From Gillisia limnaea DSM 15749 (lineage in GTDB: Bacteria > Bacteroidota > Bacteroidia > Flavobacteriales > Flavobacteriaceae), in assembly GCF_000243235.1 (NCBI RefSeq), contig NZ_JH594606.1, forward strand, positions 1,513,304-1,577,303: a DNA stretch of 64,000 bases, given 5' to 3'. The translations under genes and the position numbers were made by a program. The notes under the pieces were generated by a model. It ran no database searches and was not told where the DNA came from. It worked only from the letters and a program-made list of their open reading frames with translations. Positions 25,312 to 33,540 of the stretch are shown here, piece after piece (within the stretch, counting starts at the first letter, position 1; each line of letters opens with the position of its first letter).

Positions 25312-26783
25312 TGGATCTTGCGATTATCATAATCTACACCCTCGCATTGTTGCTGATTTTCATTTACAGCATTTCTCAATTGAGCCTTCTTGTGAACTAC
25401 CTGCGATCCAAAAAGCAGGAAGACACCTCGGTTAAATATAATCTCAATAATCCCCGGGAGATTCCTTTGGTTACAATTCAATTACCCTTATACAATGAAC
25501 TTTATGTCACGGAACGCCTTCTGGAAAATATTTCCAAAATGGAGTATCCACGGGAAAAACTGGAAATCCAGGTGCTTGATGATTCTACAGATGAATCCCT
25601 TGGAAATACCGCTGCCCAGATCCTGAAATTACAAAAAACAGGATTGGACATACAGCATATTTGCCGCACGAAGCGTCTGGGCTTTAAAGCCGGGGCCCTA
25701 AAAGAAGGTTTGGAAACAGCAAAAGGAGAGTTCATAGCTGTTTTTGATTCCGATTTTCTCCCTAAGAGGGACTGGTTGTTACAAACCGTTCCCTATTTTA
25801 AAGATCCTGAAATAGGCGTGGTTCAAACCCGCTGGGGGCATATCAACCGAAACTATTCCATGCTTACCAAAATTCAGGCTTTTGCGCTGGATTTTCACTT
25901 TATCCTGGAACAAACCGGAAGGAATTTTGGCAAGCATTTCATCAATTTTAACGGTACCGCAGGCATATGGAGAAAAGAGTGTATTTTGAATGCCGGCAAC
26001 TGGAGCGGAGATACTTTAACCGAAGATCTGGATTTGAGCTATCGCGCCCAGATGAAAAAATGGAAATTTAAATACCTGGAAGATGTAGAAACCCCTGCAG
26101 AACTTCCGGTGGTGATAAGCGCAGCAAGATCTCAGCAATTTAGGTGGAATAAAGGCGCAGCAGAGAATTTTCAGAAAAATTATTCCCGGCTTTTATTTGA
26201 TAAATCCCTGACTTCCGGAACAAAATTTCATGGTTTTTTTCACCTTTTAAATTCCAGTATGTTCCTGCTTATATTGCTTTTAGCAGTATTAAGCGTTCCT
26301 GTATTGTATATCAAAAATTCCAATCCGCAATTTAGCGGGTACTTTAATATAATTGCCTTTTTTGCGCTAAGCACCCTAATCTTCTTTTTCTGTTACTGGA
26401 TCACCTACAAAAAGATCCATGGTAAGGGAGTAAAAAATTTCTTTGGATTTATTGTGATGTTCATCACCTTTTTCTCTGTAGCTATGGGATTTTCAGTACA
26501 TAATTCTATGGCTGTTCTGGAAGGGCATTTTGGAAAAAAGAGCGAATTTATTCGTACACCAAAATTCAATATTCACAGCCTCAAAGATTCCTGGAAAGGC
26601 AATAAATACCTTACTAAAAATCTGTCGTTCAATGTCCTTATAGAAACTGGCCTCTGGCTGTATTTTGGTTTTGCTATTTATAGTGCCTTTGTTTTAAAGG
26701 ATTTTGGCCTATTGATATTTCACCTGATGCTGTTTGCAGGTTTTGGATTTGTAGTATTTAAATCCCTGAGTGCAAAAGCTTAA
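25311..26783 (+). CDS. Membrane family 2 glycosyltransferase, cellulose-synthase-like
   Basis: 490 residues. An N-terminal helix (about 2-24) is followed by a GT2 domain: VTIQLPLYNE, QVLDDSTDES, FDSDFLPKRDWL (DxD), GTAGIWRKECI, TLTEDLDLSYRAQMKKWK (TED) and the QQFRWNKG form of QxxRW. Four or five C-terminal helices follow from about residue 305. That order is typical of processive or glucosylceramide-type synthases. Together with the upstream transferase it suggests synthesis of a glycolipid or short surface glycan. The product is not predictable. Confidence 0.85.
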   Translation: MDLAIIIIYTLALLLIFIYSISQLSLLVNYLRSKKQEDTSVKYNLNNPREIPLVTIQLPLYNELYVTERLLENISKMEYPREKLEIQVLDDSTDESLGNTAAQILKLQKTGLDIQHICRTKRLGFKAGALKEGLETAKGEFIAVFDSDFLPKRDWLLQTVPYFKDPEIGVVQTRWGHINRNYSMLTKIQAFALDFHFILEQTGRNFGKHFINFNGTAGIWRKECILNAGNWSGDTLTEDLDLSYRAQMKKWKFKYLEDVETPAELPVVISAARSQQFRWNKGAAENFQKNYSRLLFDKSLTSGTKFHGFFHLLNSSMFLLILLLAVLSVPVLYIKNSNPQFSGYFNIIAFFALSTLIFFFCYWITYKKIHGKGVKNFFGFIVMFITFFSVAMGFSVHNSMAVLEGHFGKKSEFIRTPKFNIHSLKDSWKGNKYLTKNLSFNVLIETGLWLYFGFAIYSAFVLKDFGLLIFHLMLFAGFGFVVFKSLSAKA

Positions 26784-26852
26784 ATAGATGTTTCATCTAG
26801 TAAAAAAGCAAGTGCTAAAAATTAATAAAATATGCGGCCTTAATAATATATT

Positions 26853-27854
26853 ATGGATTCAATTACCCAAATAGTACTAGGAGCCGCTGTTGGCGAAGCC
26901 GTATTAGGGCGAAAAGTGGGAAATAAGGCCATGCTTTACGGAGCGATAGCCGGTACGATTCCCGATCTGGATACTTTTGCAACGCTTTTTACAGATACGG
27001 TTTCGGCCATAGAAATCCATCGCGGATTCACGCATTCCATCGTTTTTTCCATTCTTTTTGCGCCGTTGTTTGGCTGGCTAATTTCGAAACTTGAAAAAAG
27101 ATCCGTTGCGGGGTGGAAAGACTGGTCATGGTTGATGTTTTGGGGATTTTTCACACATCCTATCCTCGATTCCTTTACCACCTGGGGTACCCAGCTTTTC
27201 TGGCCGTTTGATCTCCGAATAGCTTTTAAGAATATCTTTGTGATAGATCCTCTTTATACACTTCCTTTCCTCCTCTTTCTTATCCTGGCCATGCGTTCCA
27301 AAAGAGGCAGTAAAAGAAGAAGAAAATTCAACAATCTCGGACTTATAGTTAGCAGCTCATATCTTGTTATCACCCTTATTTTAAAGGGAGTTACCTATTT
27401 CCAATTCAAAAATGCATTGGAAGAACAAGGCTATGCATATAGTCAAATTGAAACCAAACCGGCTCCATTCAATTCCATTTTGTGGACCGCTAATGTAGAA
27501 CTGAAAGATGCATATTTGATTGGGGATTATTCCTTATTCGACTCGAAACCCATTGTATTTAAAAGTTATTTCAAGAATCATGAATTGCTGGGCACCTTAA
27601 GAAATGAGGATAAAATAAACAGGCTGATCGATATTTCAAATGGTTGGTTTATCATTTCTGAAGAAAAAGGACTGTTATATTTTAATGATCTGCGGTTTGG
27701 GGTTCTGGACACCTCTACGGAAAAACCCAATTTTGTATTCAGCTATAGATTACTCCCAACAAAGGATGCGCTTAAAGTAGAAGAGGTAGAAAGAAACCCT
27801 GAAGAAGCTAAAAAACTAATGATGGGTTTAGGAAACAGAATCCTGGGAAATTGA
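26853..27854 (+). CDS. Membrane-bound metal-dependent hydrolase (YdjM/DUF457 family)
   Basis: 333 residues opening MDSITQIVLGAAVGEAVLGRKVGNKAMLYGAIAGTIPDLDTF. Next come HRGFTHSIVFSILFAPLFGW, FFTHPILDSFTTWGTQLFWPF and several membrane helices. The conserved DxD, HRG-x-THS and TH-PxxD residues are the metal ligands of the YdjM family. The C-terminal 150 residues lie outside the membrane and are poorly conserved in general. It stands 69 bp after the glycosyltransferases on the same strand. Substrate unknown. Confidence 0.85.
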   Translation: MDSITQIVLGAAVGEAVLGRKVGNKAMLYGAIAGTIPDLDTFATLFTDTVSAIEIHRGFTHSIVFSILFAPLFGWLISKLEKRSVAGWKDWSWLMFWGFFTHPILDSFTTWGTQLFWPFDLRIAFKNIFVIDPLYTLPFLLFLILAMRSKRGSKRRRKFNNLGLIVSSSYLVITLILKGVTYFQFKNALEEQGYAYSQIETKPAPFNSILWTANVELKDAYLIGDYSLFDSKPIVFKSYFKNHELLGTLRNEDKINRLIDISNGWFIISEEKGLLYFNDLRFGVLDTSTEKPNFVFSYRLLPTKDALKVEEVERNPEEAKKLMMGLGNRILGN

Positions 27855-27953
27855 GACTTAAGACGTAAAAACGAGCCCGAACTGCTTCAAAGCTCCTGAA
27901 ATTGTTGTGTTTATTATTAATCTTATCTTTATAACTTAACAACAAACATTTAT

Positions 27954-29669
27954 ATGGATTTCAGCAAAACCCTCCTTCTGATATTGATAAGTCTTTCCTC
28001 GATCAACATCAGTTCAGCCCAGAACGAATCAGCAAAACTTCAGGAAGTAATCACACAGGTTCAGGATCATAAATCCTATGACAGGGAGAAATTTCCGCTT
28101 GGTTTATATACCGCAGAATTTTACCGGAGGGAAGCTTTTTTTGCAAAGGAAAAGTTGAAAGAACTTGAAGTTATCCAGAAAGACAGCTTAAACCCGTCGG
28201 AAAAGATCTCGGCAGAACTTTTAAAATTCAAATTAAAAGAGACCGTAGATTTTTATGAATATGATGCTTATTTGAATCCGCTGCTTTCCGATGCCGGCTT
28301 TCACGTAAGTCTACCTTATCATGTGCGCGATCTTGCAAATTACGATCAGGTAAAAACCTACCTCAATAAACTTAACGCGATCCCGGTCTATGTAGATCAG
28401 CATCTCGTGCTTTTAAGGGAAGGCATCCAAAAAGGAATTACACAGCCCCGGGTGATCTTTAAAGGTTATGACGTAACTTATAATGACCAAATTGTAAAAG
28501 ATCCAAAAGAGAGTTATTACTATTCCCCTTTTAAAAATTTGCCTTCTTCGCTCTCTGCTCATCAAAAGGATTCTGTTTTAGCAGCTGCAGAACTTGCTGT
28601 AAAAGAAAAAGTTATTCCGCAGTTTAAGCGAATCAAGAAATTCTTTGATACCGAATATTTACCAAAAGCCAGGGAAAGTGTTGGTGTTTCTGAAATTCCA
28701 AACGGCAGGAATTATTACCAAAACCGACTGAATTATTACACCACCCTGGATCTTAGCGCAGAACAGGTTCATCAAATAGGATTGGATGAAGTAAGCCGAA
28801 TCAATTCTGAAATGAAAAAGATTATTGCTGAAGTGAAATTTGAAGGCAGTTTTGAAGATTTTATTCAGTTCCTGCGAACAGATAAGCAGTTTTATGCCGC
28901 TACTGCAGAAGAATTGTTGAAGGAAGCCCGTAATATTTCCAAGAAAATAGATGCACAACTTCCCAGATATTTCAAGAAATTACCCAGAAAGCCTTACGGA
29001 GTTGCACCAGTTCCCGATGCCATCGCTCCCAAATACACCACGGGAAGATATATTTCTGCACAAAATGAAACCCAACCGGGTTATTACTGGGTTAATACCT
29101 ACGATTTACCCAGCAGGCCTTTATATGTTTTACCATCCCTAACCGCCCATGAAGCAGTACCGGGACATCATTTACAAATCTCCCTCAACGGGGAGCTGGG
29201 AGACAGCATCCCTGCTTTTCGAAGGAACTTCTACCTGTCGGCATTTGGGGAGGGCTGGGGATTGTATTCAGAATTTTTAGCCGAAGAAATGGGAATTTAT
29301 ACCACTCCTTATGAAGTATTTGGAAAGCTCACCTATGAACAATGGCGGGCATGCAGATTGGTAGTAGACACCGGAATACACGCTTTGGGCTGGACCCGTG
29401 AGCGGGCAGTTGAATATTTGAGATCCAATACAGCGCTATCCTTGCATGAAATAAATACAGAAATTGACCGCTATATTTCCTGGCCGGGCCAGGCGGTTTC
29501 CTATAAGATCGGGGAGATCAAGATTCGGGAATTAAGGAAAAAAGCAGAAGAAGAAATGGGCGATAAATTTAATATTCGTGATTTTCACGAAGTCATCCTG
29601 GGACAGGGAACGGTTACTTTGGAGATTATGGAGGAGCTGGTGAATGAGTATATTAAAAATGAAAGCTAA
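27954..29669 (+). CDS. DUF885 family secreted metallopeptidase-like protein
   Basis: 571 residues with a signal peptide (MDFSKTLLLILISLSSINISSAQ). The DUF885 signature is intact: LTAHEAVPGHHLQ near residue 399 gives the HExxxGHH zinc site, and GEGWGLYSEFLAEEMG supplies the third ligand Glu about 40 residues later. The C-terminus (INTEIDRYISWPGQAVSYKIGEIKI) is typical. The likely role is hydrolysis of peptides in the periplasm. It ends one base before a REP repeat cluster, so the stop is close to the insertion point of those elements. Confidence 0.88.
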   Translation: MDFSKTLLLILISLSSINISSAQNESAKLQEVITQVQDHKSYDREKFPLGLYTAEFYRREAFFAKEKLKELEVIQKDSLNPSEKISAELLKFKLKETVDFYEYDAYLNPLLSDAGFHVSLPYHVRDLANYDQVKTYLNKLNAIPVYVDQHLVLLREGIQKGITQPRVIFKGYDVTYNDQIVKDPKESYYYSPFKNLPSSLSAHQKDSVLAAAELAVKEKVIPQFKRIKKFFDTEYLPKARESVGVSEIPNGRNYYQNRLNYYTTLDLSAEQVHQIGLDEVSRINSEMKKIIAEVKFEGSFEDFIQFLRTDKQFYAATAEELLKEARNISKKIDAQLPRYFKKLPRKPYGVAPVPDAIAPKYTTGRYISAQNETQPGYYWVNTYDLPSRPLYVLPSLTAHEAVPGHHLQISLNGELGDSIPAFRRNFYLSAFGEGWGLYSEFLAEEMGIYTTPYEVFGKLTYEQWRACRLVVDTGIHALGWTRERAVEYLRSNTALSLHEINTEIDRYISWPGQAVSYKIGEIKIRELRKKAEEEMGDKFNIRDFHEVILGQGTVTLEIMEELVNEYIKNES

Positions 29670-29785
29670 GCACGGATCGCAGATCCGCGCTATCGTTGGG
29701 ATCGCAGATCCGCGCTAACGGGGCACGGATCGCAGATCCGCGCTAACGGGCGGGGCTGGCGCGGATCTGCGATCCGTGCCTACGA
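29670..29785. repeat. REP cluster upstream of the RAYT gene
   Basis: Four copies of a palindromic unit with core GGATCGCAGATCC followed by GCGCTAAC. Three are direct (from 29670, 29700 and 29723) and one is inverted (29759-29779). The last two form a perfect 21-bp inverted repeat (arms GCACGGATCGCAGATCCGCG+C) around a 15-bp spacer, which is a BIME-like pair. The elements lie between the DUF885 stop and the transposase start at 29808. Confidence 0.88.
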
Positions 29786-29807
29786 CAATCTTATTAAACT
29801 TATAAAA

Positions 29808-30362
29808 ATGTCTACCAAATACAAAGCGACGGAGCCCGAAGGGGTATACTTTGTTACCATTACAGTGGTGGGGTGGATTGATGTTTTTACCCGGGAAAGT
29901 CAAAAAAAGGTACTGATTGAAAGTCTGAAATATTGCCAGAAAGAAAAAGGACTGGAGGTCTATGCGTATTGTATTATGACCAATCACATCCATATGATTT
30001 GTAAAGGGGCTGGAGAAATTGGCCTTGCGCAGATTATTCGTGACTTTAAAAAATTCACTTCCAAAAGGATCATAAACATCATCGAAGAGGAGCCGGAAAG
30101 TCGCAGAAAATGGATGCTTAATTACCTTGAAGACGTTTGCAAACACCTTAAAAGGGACCAGAAGTATAAAGTCTGGAAGGACGGGTACCACGCTGAAATT
30201 TTATATTCCCGAAAATTCCTTCTTCAAAAACTGCATTATATTCATAATAATCCGGTAAAAGCGAGAATTGTAGATAAGCCAGAACATTATCTTTTCAGTT
30301 CAGCCAGGAATTATGCAGGTTTGGATGAGGAGCTGGAAGTTGTTTTGATCGATCTTTTTTAA
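29808..30362 (+). CDS. REP-associated tyrosine transposase (RAYT, Y1/HUH family)
   Basis: 184 residues, close to the usual RAYT size. The HUH metal site is H60-I-H62 in AYCIMTNHIHMI. The probable nucleophile Tyr144 lies in LHYIHNNPVKARIV, and the WKDGYHAE segment precedes it. The ends YKATEPEGVYFVTITVVGW and PEHYLFSSARNYAG are typical. RAYTs nick single-stranded REP hairpins and are thought to spread them. REP repeats stand on both sides (29670-29785, 30370-30520), and further copies at 33383-33535 show spread in trans. It is a single-copy domesticated-type gene with no IS ends of its own. Confidence 0.92.
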   Translation: MSTKYKATEPEGVYFVTITVVGWIDVFTRESQKKVLIESLKYCQKEKGLEVYAYCIMTNHIHMICKGAGEIGLAQIIRDFKKFTSKRIINIIEEEPESRRKWMLNYLEDVCKHLKRDQKYKVWKDGYHAEILYSRKFLLQKLHYIHNNPVKARIVDKPEHYLFSSARNYAGLDEELEVVLIDLF

Positions 30363-30369
30363 AATTGTA

Positions 30370-30520
30370 TTAGCTCGGATTGCAAATCCGCACTAACAGA
30401 AAATCGGCACTAACGGATGGTGCGGATCTAAGATCCACGACAGTTTTCTGTCCTGCCAAACGATTGAATAGCGCGGATTGCAAATCCGCACTAACAGAAT
30501 TACAAATCCGCACTAACAGA
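30370..30520. repeat. REP cluster downstream of the RAYT gene
   Basis: At least four units with core GGATTGCAAATCC, flanked by GCACTAACAG. The full palindrome is GCGGATT-GCA-AATCCGC. One inverted GCGGATCTAAGATCC-type copy lies near 30421. The core differs from the upstream cluster (GGATCGCAGATCC) by compensating changes on both arms, so base pairing is kept while sequence drifts. Confidence 0.85.
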
Positions 30521-30521
30521 A

Positions 30522-30557
30522 AAAGCTTCTGAAGTAATAATCCGGAAGCTTTTTTTT
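30522..30557. terminator. Bidirectional intrinsic terminator
   Basis: AAAGCTTCTG (30522-30531) pairs with CGGAAGCTTT (30543-30552) over 10 bp with one T-G wobble, followed by an unbroken T run to 30557. On the other strand the hairpin is followed by five Ts. It can end transcription of the RAYT gene on the plus strand and of the M56 gene (stop at 30580) on the minus strand. Confidence 0.8.
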
Positions 30558-30579
30558 GAAATTACACTGTCAATTTATG

Positions 30580-32253
30580 CTAACAACCGCCCAATATTAC
30601 ATCTGGGTATTTACTAACATCAATTGAAATTTCATTTGTGCTTTTTTTCACCATTTTTATAGCTTCTTCTGGGCTATATTTATGCGGTCCAATATAAAAA
30701 TTTGCTCCTCGCTTTGCCAATTCCTTTATATATTCTAATGTGTTTGAATTTGGTGGTGGTGGAGACTGTGCCGCCGTATATAAATTTCCATTTTCCGCTG
30801 AAGGAGTTTTAGGAGGTGCCGGCGGTGGTGGGACAGCATCCTTAAATTCCAATGTTACAGTTGTTTTATTTTTCCCATTTTCTCTAATGGAGACAGTTAA
30901 TTTCTTACCCATTGTAATAATTAGTTCAATGGCTTCTTCTGTTGAAATAATTTTTCCTTCGAGATAAATCTTTGAATTATCAGTAAGATAATCTTCCATT
31001 TTTGGTGATGCAGGAGGGGTATCTGGTATCATAGAGTTGAGCGACCCAGATCGGGGTATGTATGATGAATTGCTTACAGAAGCTTTTGCCATATTTGTTT
31101 TTCTAAATTCCGCATTTATTTTATCAATAAAAGAATTCTCAACACTCTCTCCTACTTTAATTTCCAACCCATAAAGATCAAAATCTTCCTTTTTCCAGTC
31201 TCTTGTAATTTCATTAATAGTTTTAGCAAAATCTTTTAAATTGGTAATCTTACCATTCACAATAATTATCTTTTCCTCAATGTGCAATGTGAGTTTCTTG
31301 TCTGGAACGGTATCCTGAAATGTATAAGGAGCAGCTACCGCATCCTTAACCACAACTGCCTTATCGCTGAATCCATAAAATAATAATGCCATTAATGGCA
31401 GTAATAATAAGCTCCTAACCCAAAATGATGTTCTTGATGTGTGTGTTTTCATAACTTTAAATCGTTTTTTGACCTGCCCGAATTTTCCAAAACTAAATGT
31501 CTTCCCAAATACGGTAAGGCGGGTGGATGAATAATTAAAGGCGTTAGCCAACTTGCTTGGTTGGGCATTGGATGAAAATGCCAACAAGGTCTTTTGATAA
31601 TTTGATGCTCCCATACCATTCTTAATAACTGCCTGGTCTGCGAGAAATTCATGATTTAATTTTATCGCGTTCTTTCCCAAATAAATAAGTGGATTAAACC
31701 AGAATACAATTTGCAAGATTTCCATTAATAGGATATCCAAACTGTGAAGTTGTCTGGAGTGTGCTTCTTCATGCATTATGACTTCGGGAGGTATTTGTTT
31801 GTTAATGAACTCCTCTTTATTAAAGAACAAGTAATTAAAAAAAGTGTGTGGAGCTAGTTTATCTCTTAAAAGCACATTGATATAGTTCTTGTTTTTAAGC
31901 TTCGGATTCTGCCGGATTCTTATAATTAGCTTTATCAAATTTGCTGAAAATTTAATACTGAATATCAACACACCAATTCCATAGATTCCCCAAAGAATTA
32001 GACTCCAATTAAATGAGGAAGCAGTTTCTGTTTCAGAAATTAAAATTGAAGAGCCAGAGAATTGTTGAAGCGAATCTGGACTTACCTCGATATAGGTTTT
32101 AAAGGTGATAAAAGGAATTACAAAGGCTATAAAAACAGAACCTAATAAATAGAATCTTTTAAACTGATGAATGGTTTCATTTTCCAATAGCAATTTATAG
32201 AAAAACAACAATATGGCTAAGCAGGCTGCGGAATTCACTAAATACATATCCAT
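30580..32253 (-). CDS. BlaR1/MecR1-like M56 family membrane metallopeptidase
   Basis: 557 residues. Helices at about 2-22, 36-52, 84-110 and 285-300 surround a cytosolic M56 domain with H161-E-E-A-H165 and the third-ligand segment KLNHEFLADQAVI. In place of a penicillin-binding sensor, the C-terminal 250 residues carry two weakly related halves (VNGKITNLKDFAKTI and EGKIISTEEAIELI) and Pro-rich spacers. It is co-transcribed with the BlaI-type repressor two bases upstream. The model is signal, zinc protease activation, then cleavage of the repressor. The signal is unknown. Confidence 0.88.
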   Translation of the reverse strand: MDMYLVNSAACLAILLFFYKLLLENETIHQFKRFYLLGSVFIAFVIPFITFKTYIEVSPDSLQQFSGSSILISETETASSFNWSLILWGIYGIGVLIFSIKFSANLIKLIIRIRQNPKLKNKNYINVLLRDKLAPHTFFNYLFFNKEEFINKQIPPEVIMHEEAHSRQLHSLDILLMEILQIVFWFNPLIYLGKNAIKLNHEFLADQAVIKNGMGASNYQKTLLAFSSNAQPSKLANAFNYSSTRLTVFGKTFSFGKFGQVKKRFKVMKTHTSRTSFWVRSLLLLPLMALLFYGFSDKAVVVKDAVAAPYTFQDTVPDKKLTLHIEEKIIIVNGKITNLKDFAKTINEITRDWKKEDFDLYGLEIKVGESVENSFIDKINAEFRKTNMAKASVSNSSYIPRSGSLNSMIPDTPPASPKMEDYLTDNSKIYLEGKIISTEEAIELIITMGKKLTVSIRENGKNKTTVTLEFKDAVPPPPAPPKTPSAENGNLYTAAQSPPPPNSNTLEYIKELAKRGANFYIGPHKYSPEEAIKMVKKSTNEISIDVSKYPDVILGGC

Positions 32254-32255
32254 AA

Positions 32256-32621
32256 CTATTTTCTTTTGATTTCTTGATCTATAATTTTCTTAAGCTCCTC
32301 CAACTCTTTTTTACTTAAATTGGTTTCTTTGGTGAAAAAAGAGGCAAACTGAGAGGCCGAGTCATTAAAGAAATCCCTGATTAATCCGTTTACCTGCTTA
32401 GAAAAATAATCCTTCTTTTTTACTAAAGGGAAATATTCCCGGGATCTTCCTAACTGTATATAGTCTACAAATTTCTTATCCTGCATTCTTTTCAACAAAG
32501 TGGCCACGGTAGTGGTTGCCGGTCTAGGCAATGGATAAGCTTCAATAAGATCCTTCATTAAGCCTCTTTCCTGTTTCCATAGAATTTCCATCAATTGTTG
32601 TTCAGAATTAGATAACTGCAT
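32256..32621 (-). CDS. BlaI/MecI/CopY-family transcriptional repressor
   Basis: 121 residues from ATG 32621. The frame runs on to 32681, but that stretch holds the operator sites, so the internal start is preferred. The winged helix is clear: LSNSEQQLMEILWKQERGLMKDLIEAY, then PRPATTTVATLLKRMQDKKFVDY. The rest is the dimerisation helix (FASFFTKETNLSKKELEELKKII). It represses its own operon and is inactivated through the M56 protease downstream. The two genes are 2 bp apart. Confidence 0.92.
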   Translation of the reverse strand: MQLSNSEQQLMEILWKQERGLMKDLIEAYPLPRPATTTVATLLKRMQDKKFVDYIQLGRSREYFPLVKKKDYFSKQVNGLIRDFFNDSASQFASFFTKETNLSKKELEELKKIIDQEIKRK

Positions 32622-32643
32622 TTTATAGACATGTATTTGATCT

Positions 32644-32684
32644 TCTACAAATGTAGAATAATATTTTAATTCTACAAACATAGA
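32644..32684. promoter_or_regulatory. Twin BlaI-type operators upstream of the repressor
   Basis: TCTACA-AA-TGTAGA (32644-32657) is a perfect 6-bp dyad containing TACA-n2-TGTA, the half-site pair of BlaI/MecI operators. A second, imperfect copy TCTACA-AA-CATAGA lies at 32671-32684, 27 bp centre to centre. Both are immediately upstream of the repressor start, as expected for autoregulation. No other copy near another gene was noticed in this window. Confidence 0.7.
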
Positions 32685-32803
32685 GCAACTTTATTTTTAA
32701 CAATCAAATTTTATGCATTTCCCTACACCAGTAGTTCTGTGCAGATTAAACTGGCTAAGTATTAAAAGGTTTCTTATACCTTTACCACATAAAATTATTT
32801 ATA

Positions 32804-33379
32804 ATGAGCCTGGAACAAGAATTATTTCAAAGAAGCAACTCCCAATGTGAACTATGCACCTCCAATGACGACCTTAACATATATGAAGTCCCCGATTCTC
32901 CCAAAGGGGCCCAAAAAAGCATCCTGATATGTGCGACCTGCAGGGAACAGATAGAAAATCCTGATAAAACTGACCCCAATCACTGGCGATGTCTAAACGA
33001 TAGCATGTGGAGCCCTGTTCCTGGCGTACAGGTTGTGGCCTGGAGAATGCTTACGAGATTAAAAAGGGAAGGCTGGCCACAGGATTTACTCGATATGATG
33101 TACATGGAAGAGGATGTTAAAGAATGGGCCAAAGCCAATCAGGTTGCAGATCCTTCTGCAAAATCTATTGTGCACAGAGACAGCAATGGGGTTATTCTGG
33201 AAGCGGGTGACAATGTTGTTTTAATAAAAGACCTTAAAGTAAAGGGAAGTAGCATGGTTGCAAAACAAGGTACGGCCGTGAGACGTATTTCTCTTGATAA
33301 TGAAAATGAAGAATATATAGAAGGAAAAGTGGACGGACAACAAATTGTGATCATCACAAAATATGTGAAGAAGATTTGA
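32804..33379 (+). CDS. yjdM: PhnA/YjdM family zinc-ribbon protein
   Basis: 191 residues. The N-terminal zinc ribbon uses C15-x2-C18 and C43-x2-C46. The C-terminal PhnA domain begins DSNGVILEAGDNVVLIKDLKVKGSS and ends KVDGQQIVIITKYVKKI. Between them is a conserved linker (NHWRCLNDSMWSPVPGVQVVAWRML). Despite the old name, the family is not established in phosphonate breakdown, and its true role is unclear. A REP cluster begins 4 bp after the stop. Confidence 0.88.
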   Translation: MSLEQELFQRSNSQCELCTSNDDLNIYEVPDSPKGAQKSILICATCREQIENPDKTDPNHWRCLNDSMWSPVPGVQVVAWRMLTRLKREGWPQDLLDMMYMEEDVKEWAKANQVADPSAKSIVHRDSNGVILEAGDNVVLIKDLKVKGSSMVAKQGTAVRRISLDNENEEYIEGKVDGQQIVIITKYVKKI

Positions 33380-33382
33380 TCT

Positions 33383-33535
33383 GGCACGGATCGCCCGGAT
33401 CTGCGATCACGGATCGCCCGGATCTGCGATCCGTGCACGGATTTCAAATTTTGAGAAACAGTAGCGCGGATTGCAAATCCGCGCTAACTAGGGATAGCAA
33501 ATCCGCGCAAACTAGTTGCGAATCCTCGCTAACTA
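33383..33535. repeat. REP cluster distant from the RAYT gene
   Basis: Both REP subtypes occur here. The GATC form (GCACGGATCGCCCGGATCTGCGATC, with two overlapping copies) covers 33383-33438. The GATT form follows near 33474-33533 (GCGCGGATTGCAAATCCGCGC, GATAGCAAATCCGCGC and a decayed GTTGCGAATCCTCGC). The block sits between the converging yjdM and M20 genes, a usual landing place for REPs. It lies about 3 kb from the transposase. Confidence 0.85.
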
Positions 33536-33540
33536 CAGTT

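Noticed and set aside
29808-30362. Complete IS200/IS605 insertion sequence
   Set aside because: No subterminal left/right ends or tnpB/omega RNA are seen. The flanks are REP clusters, which fits a RAYT.
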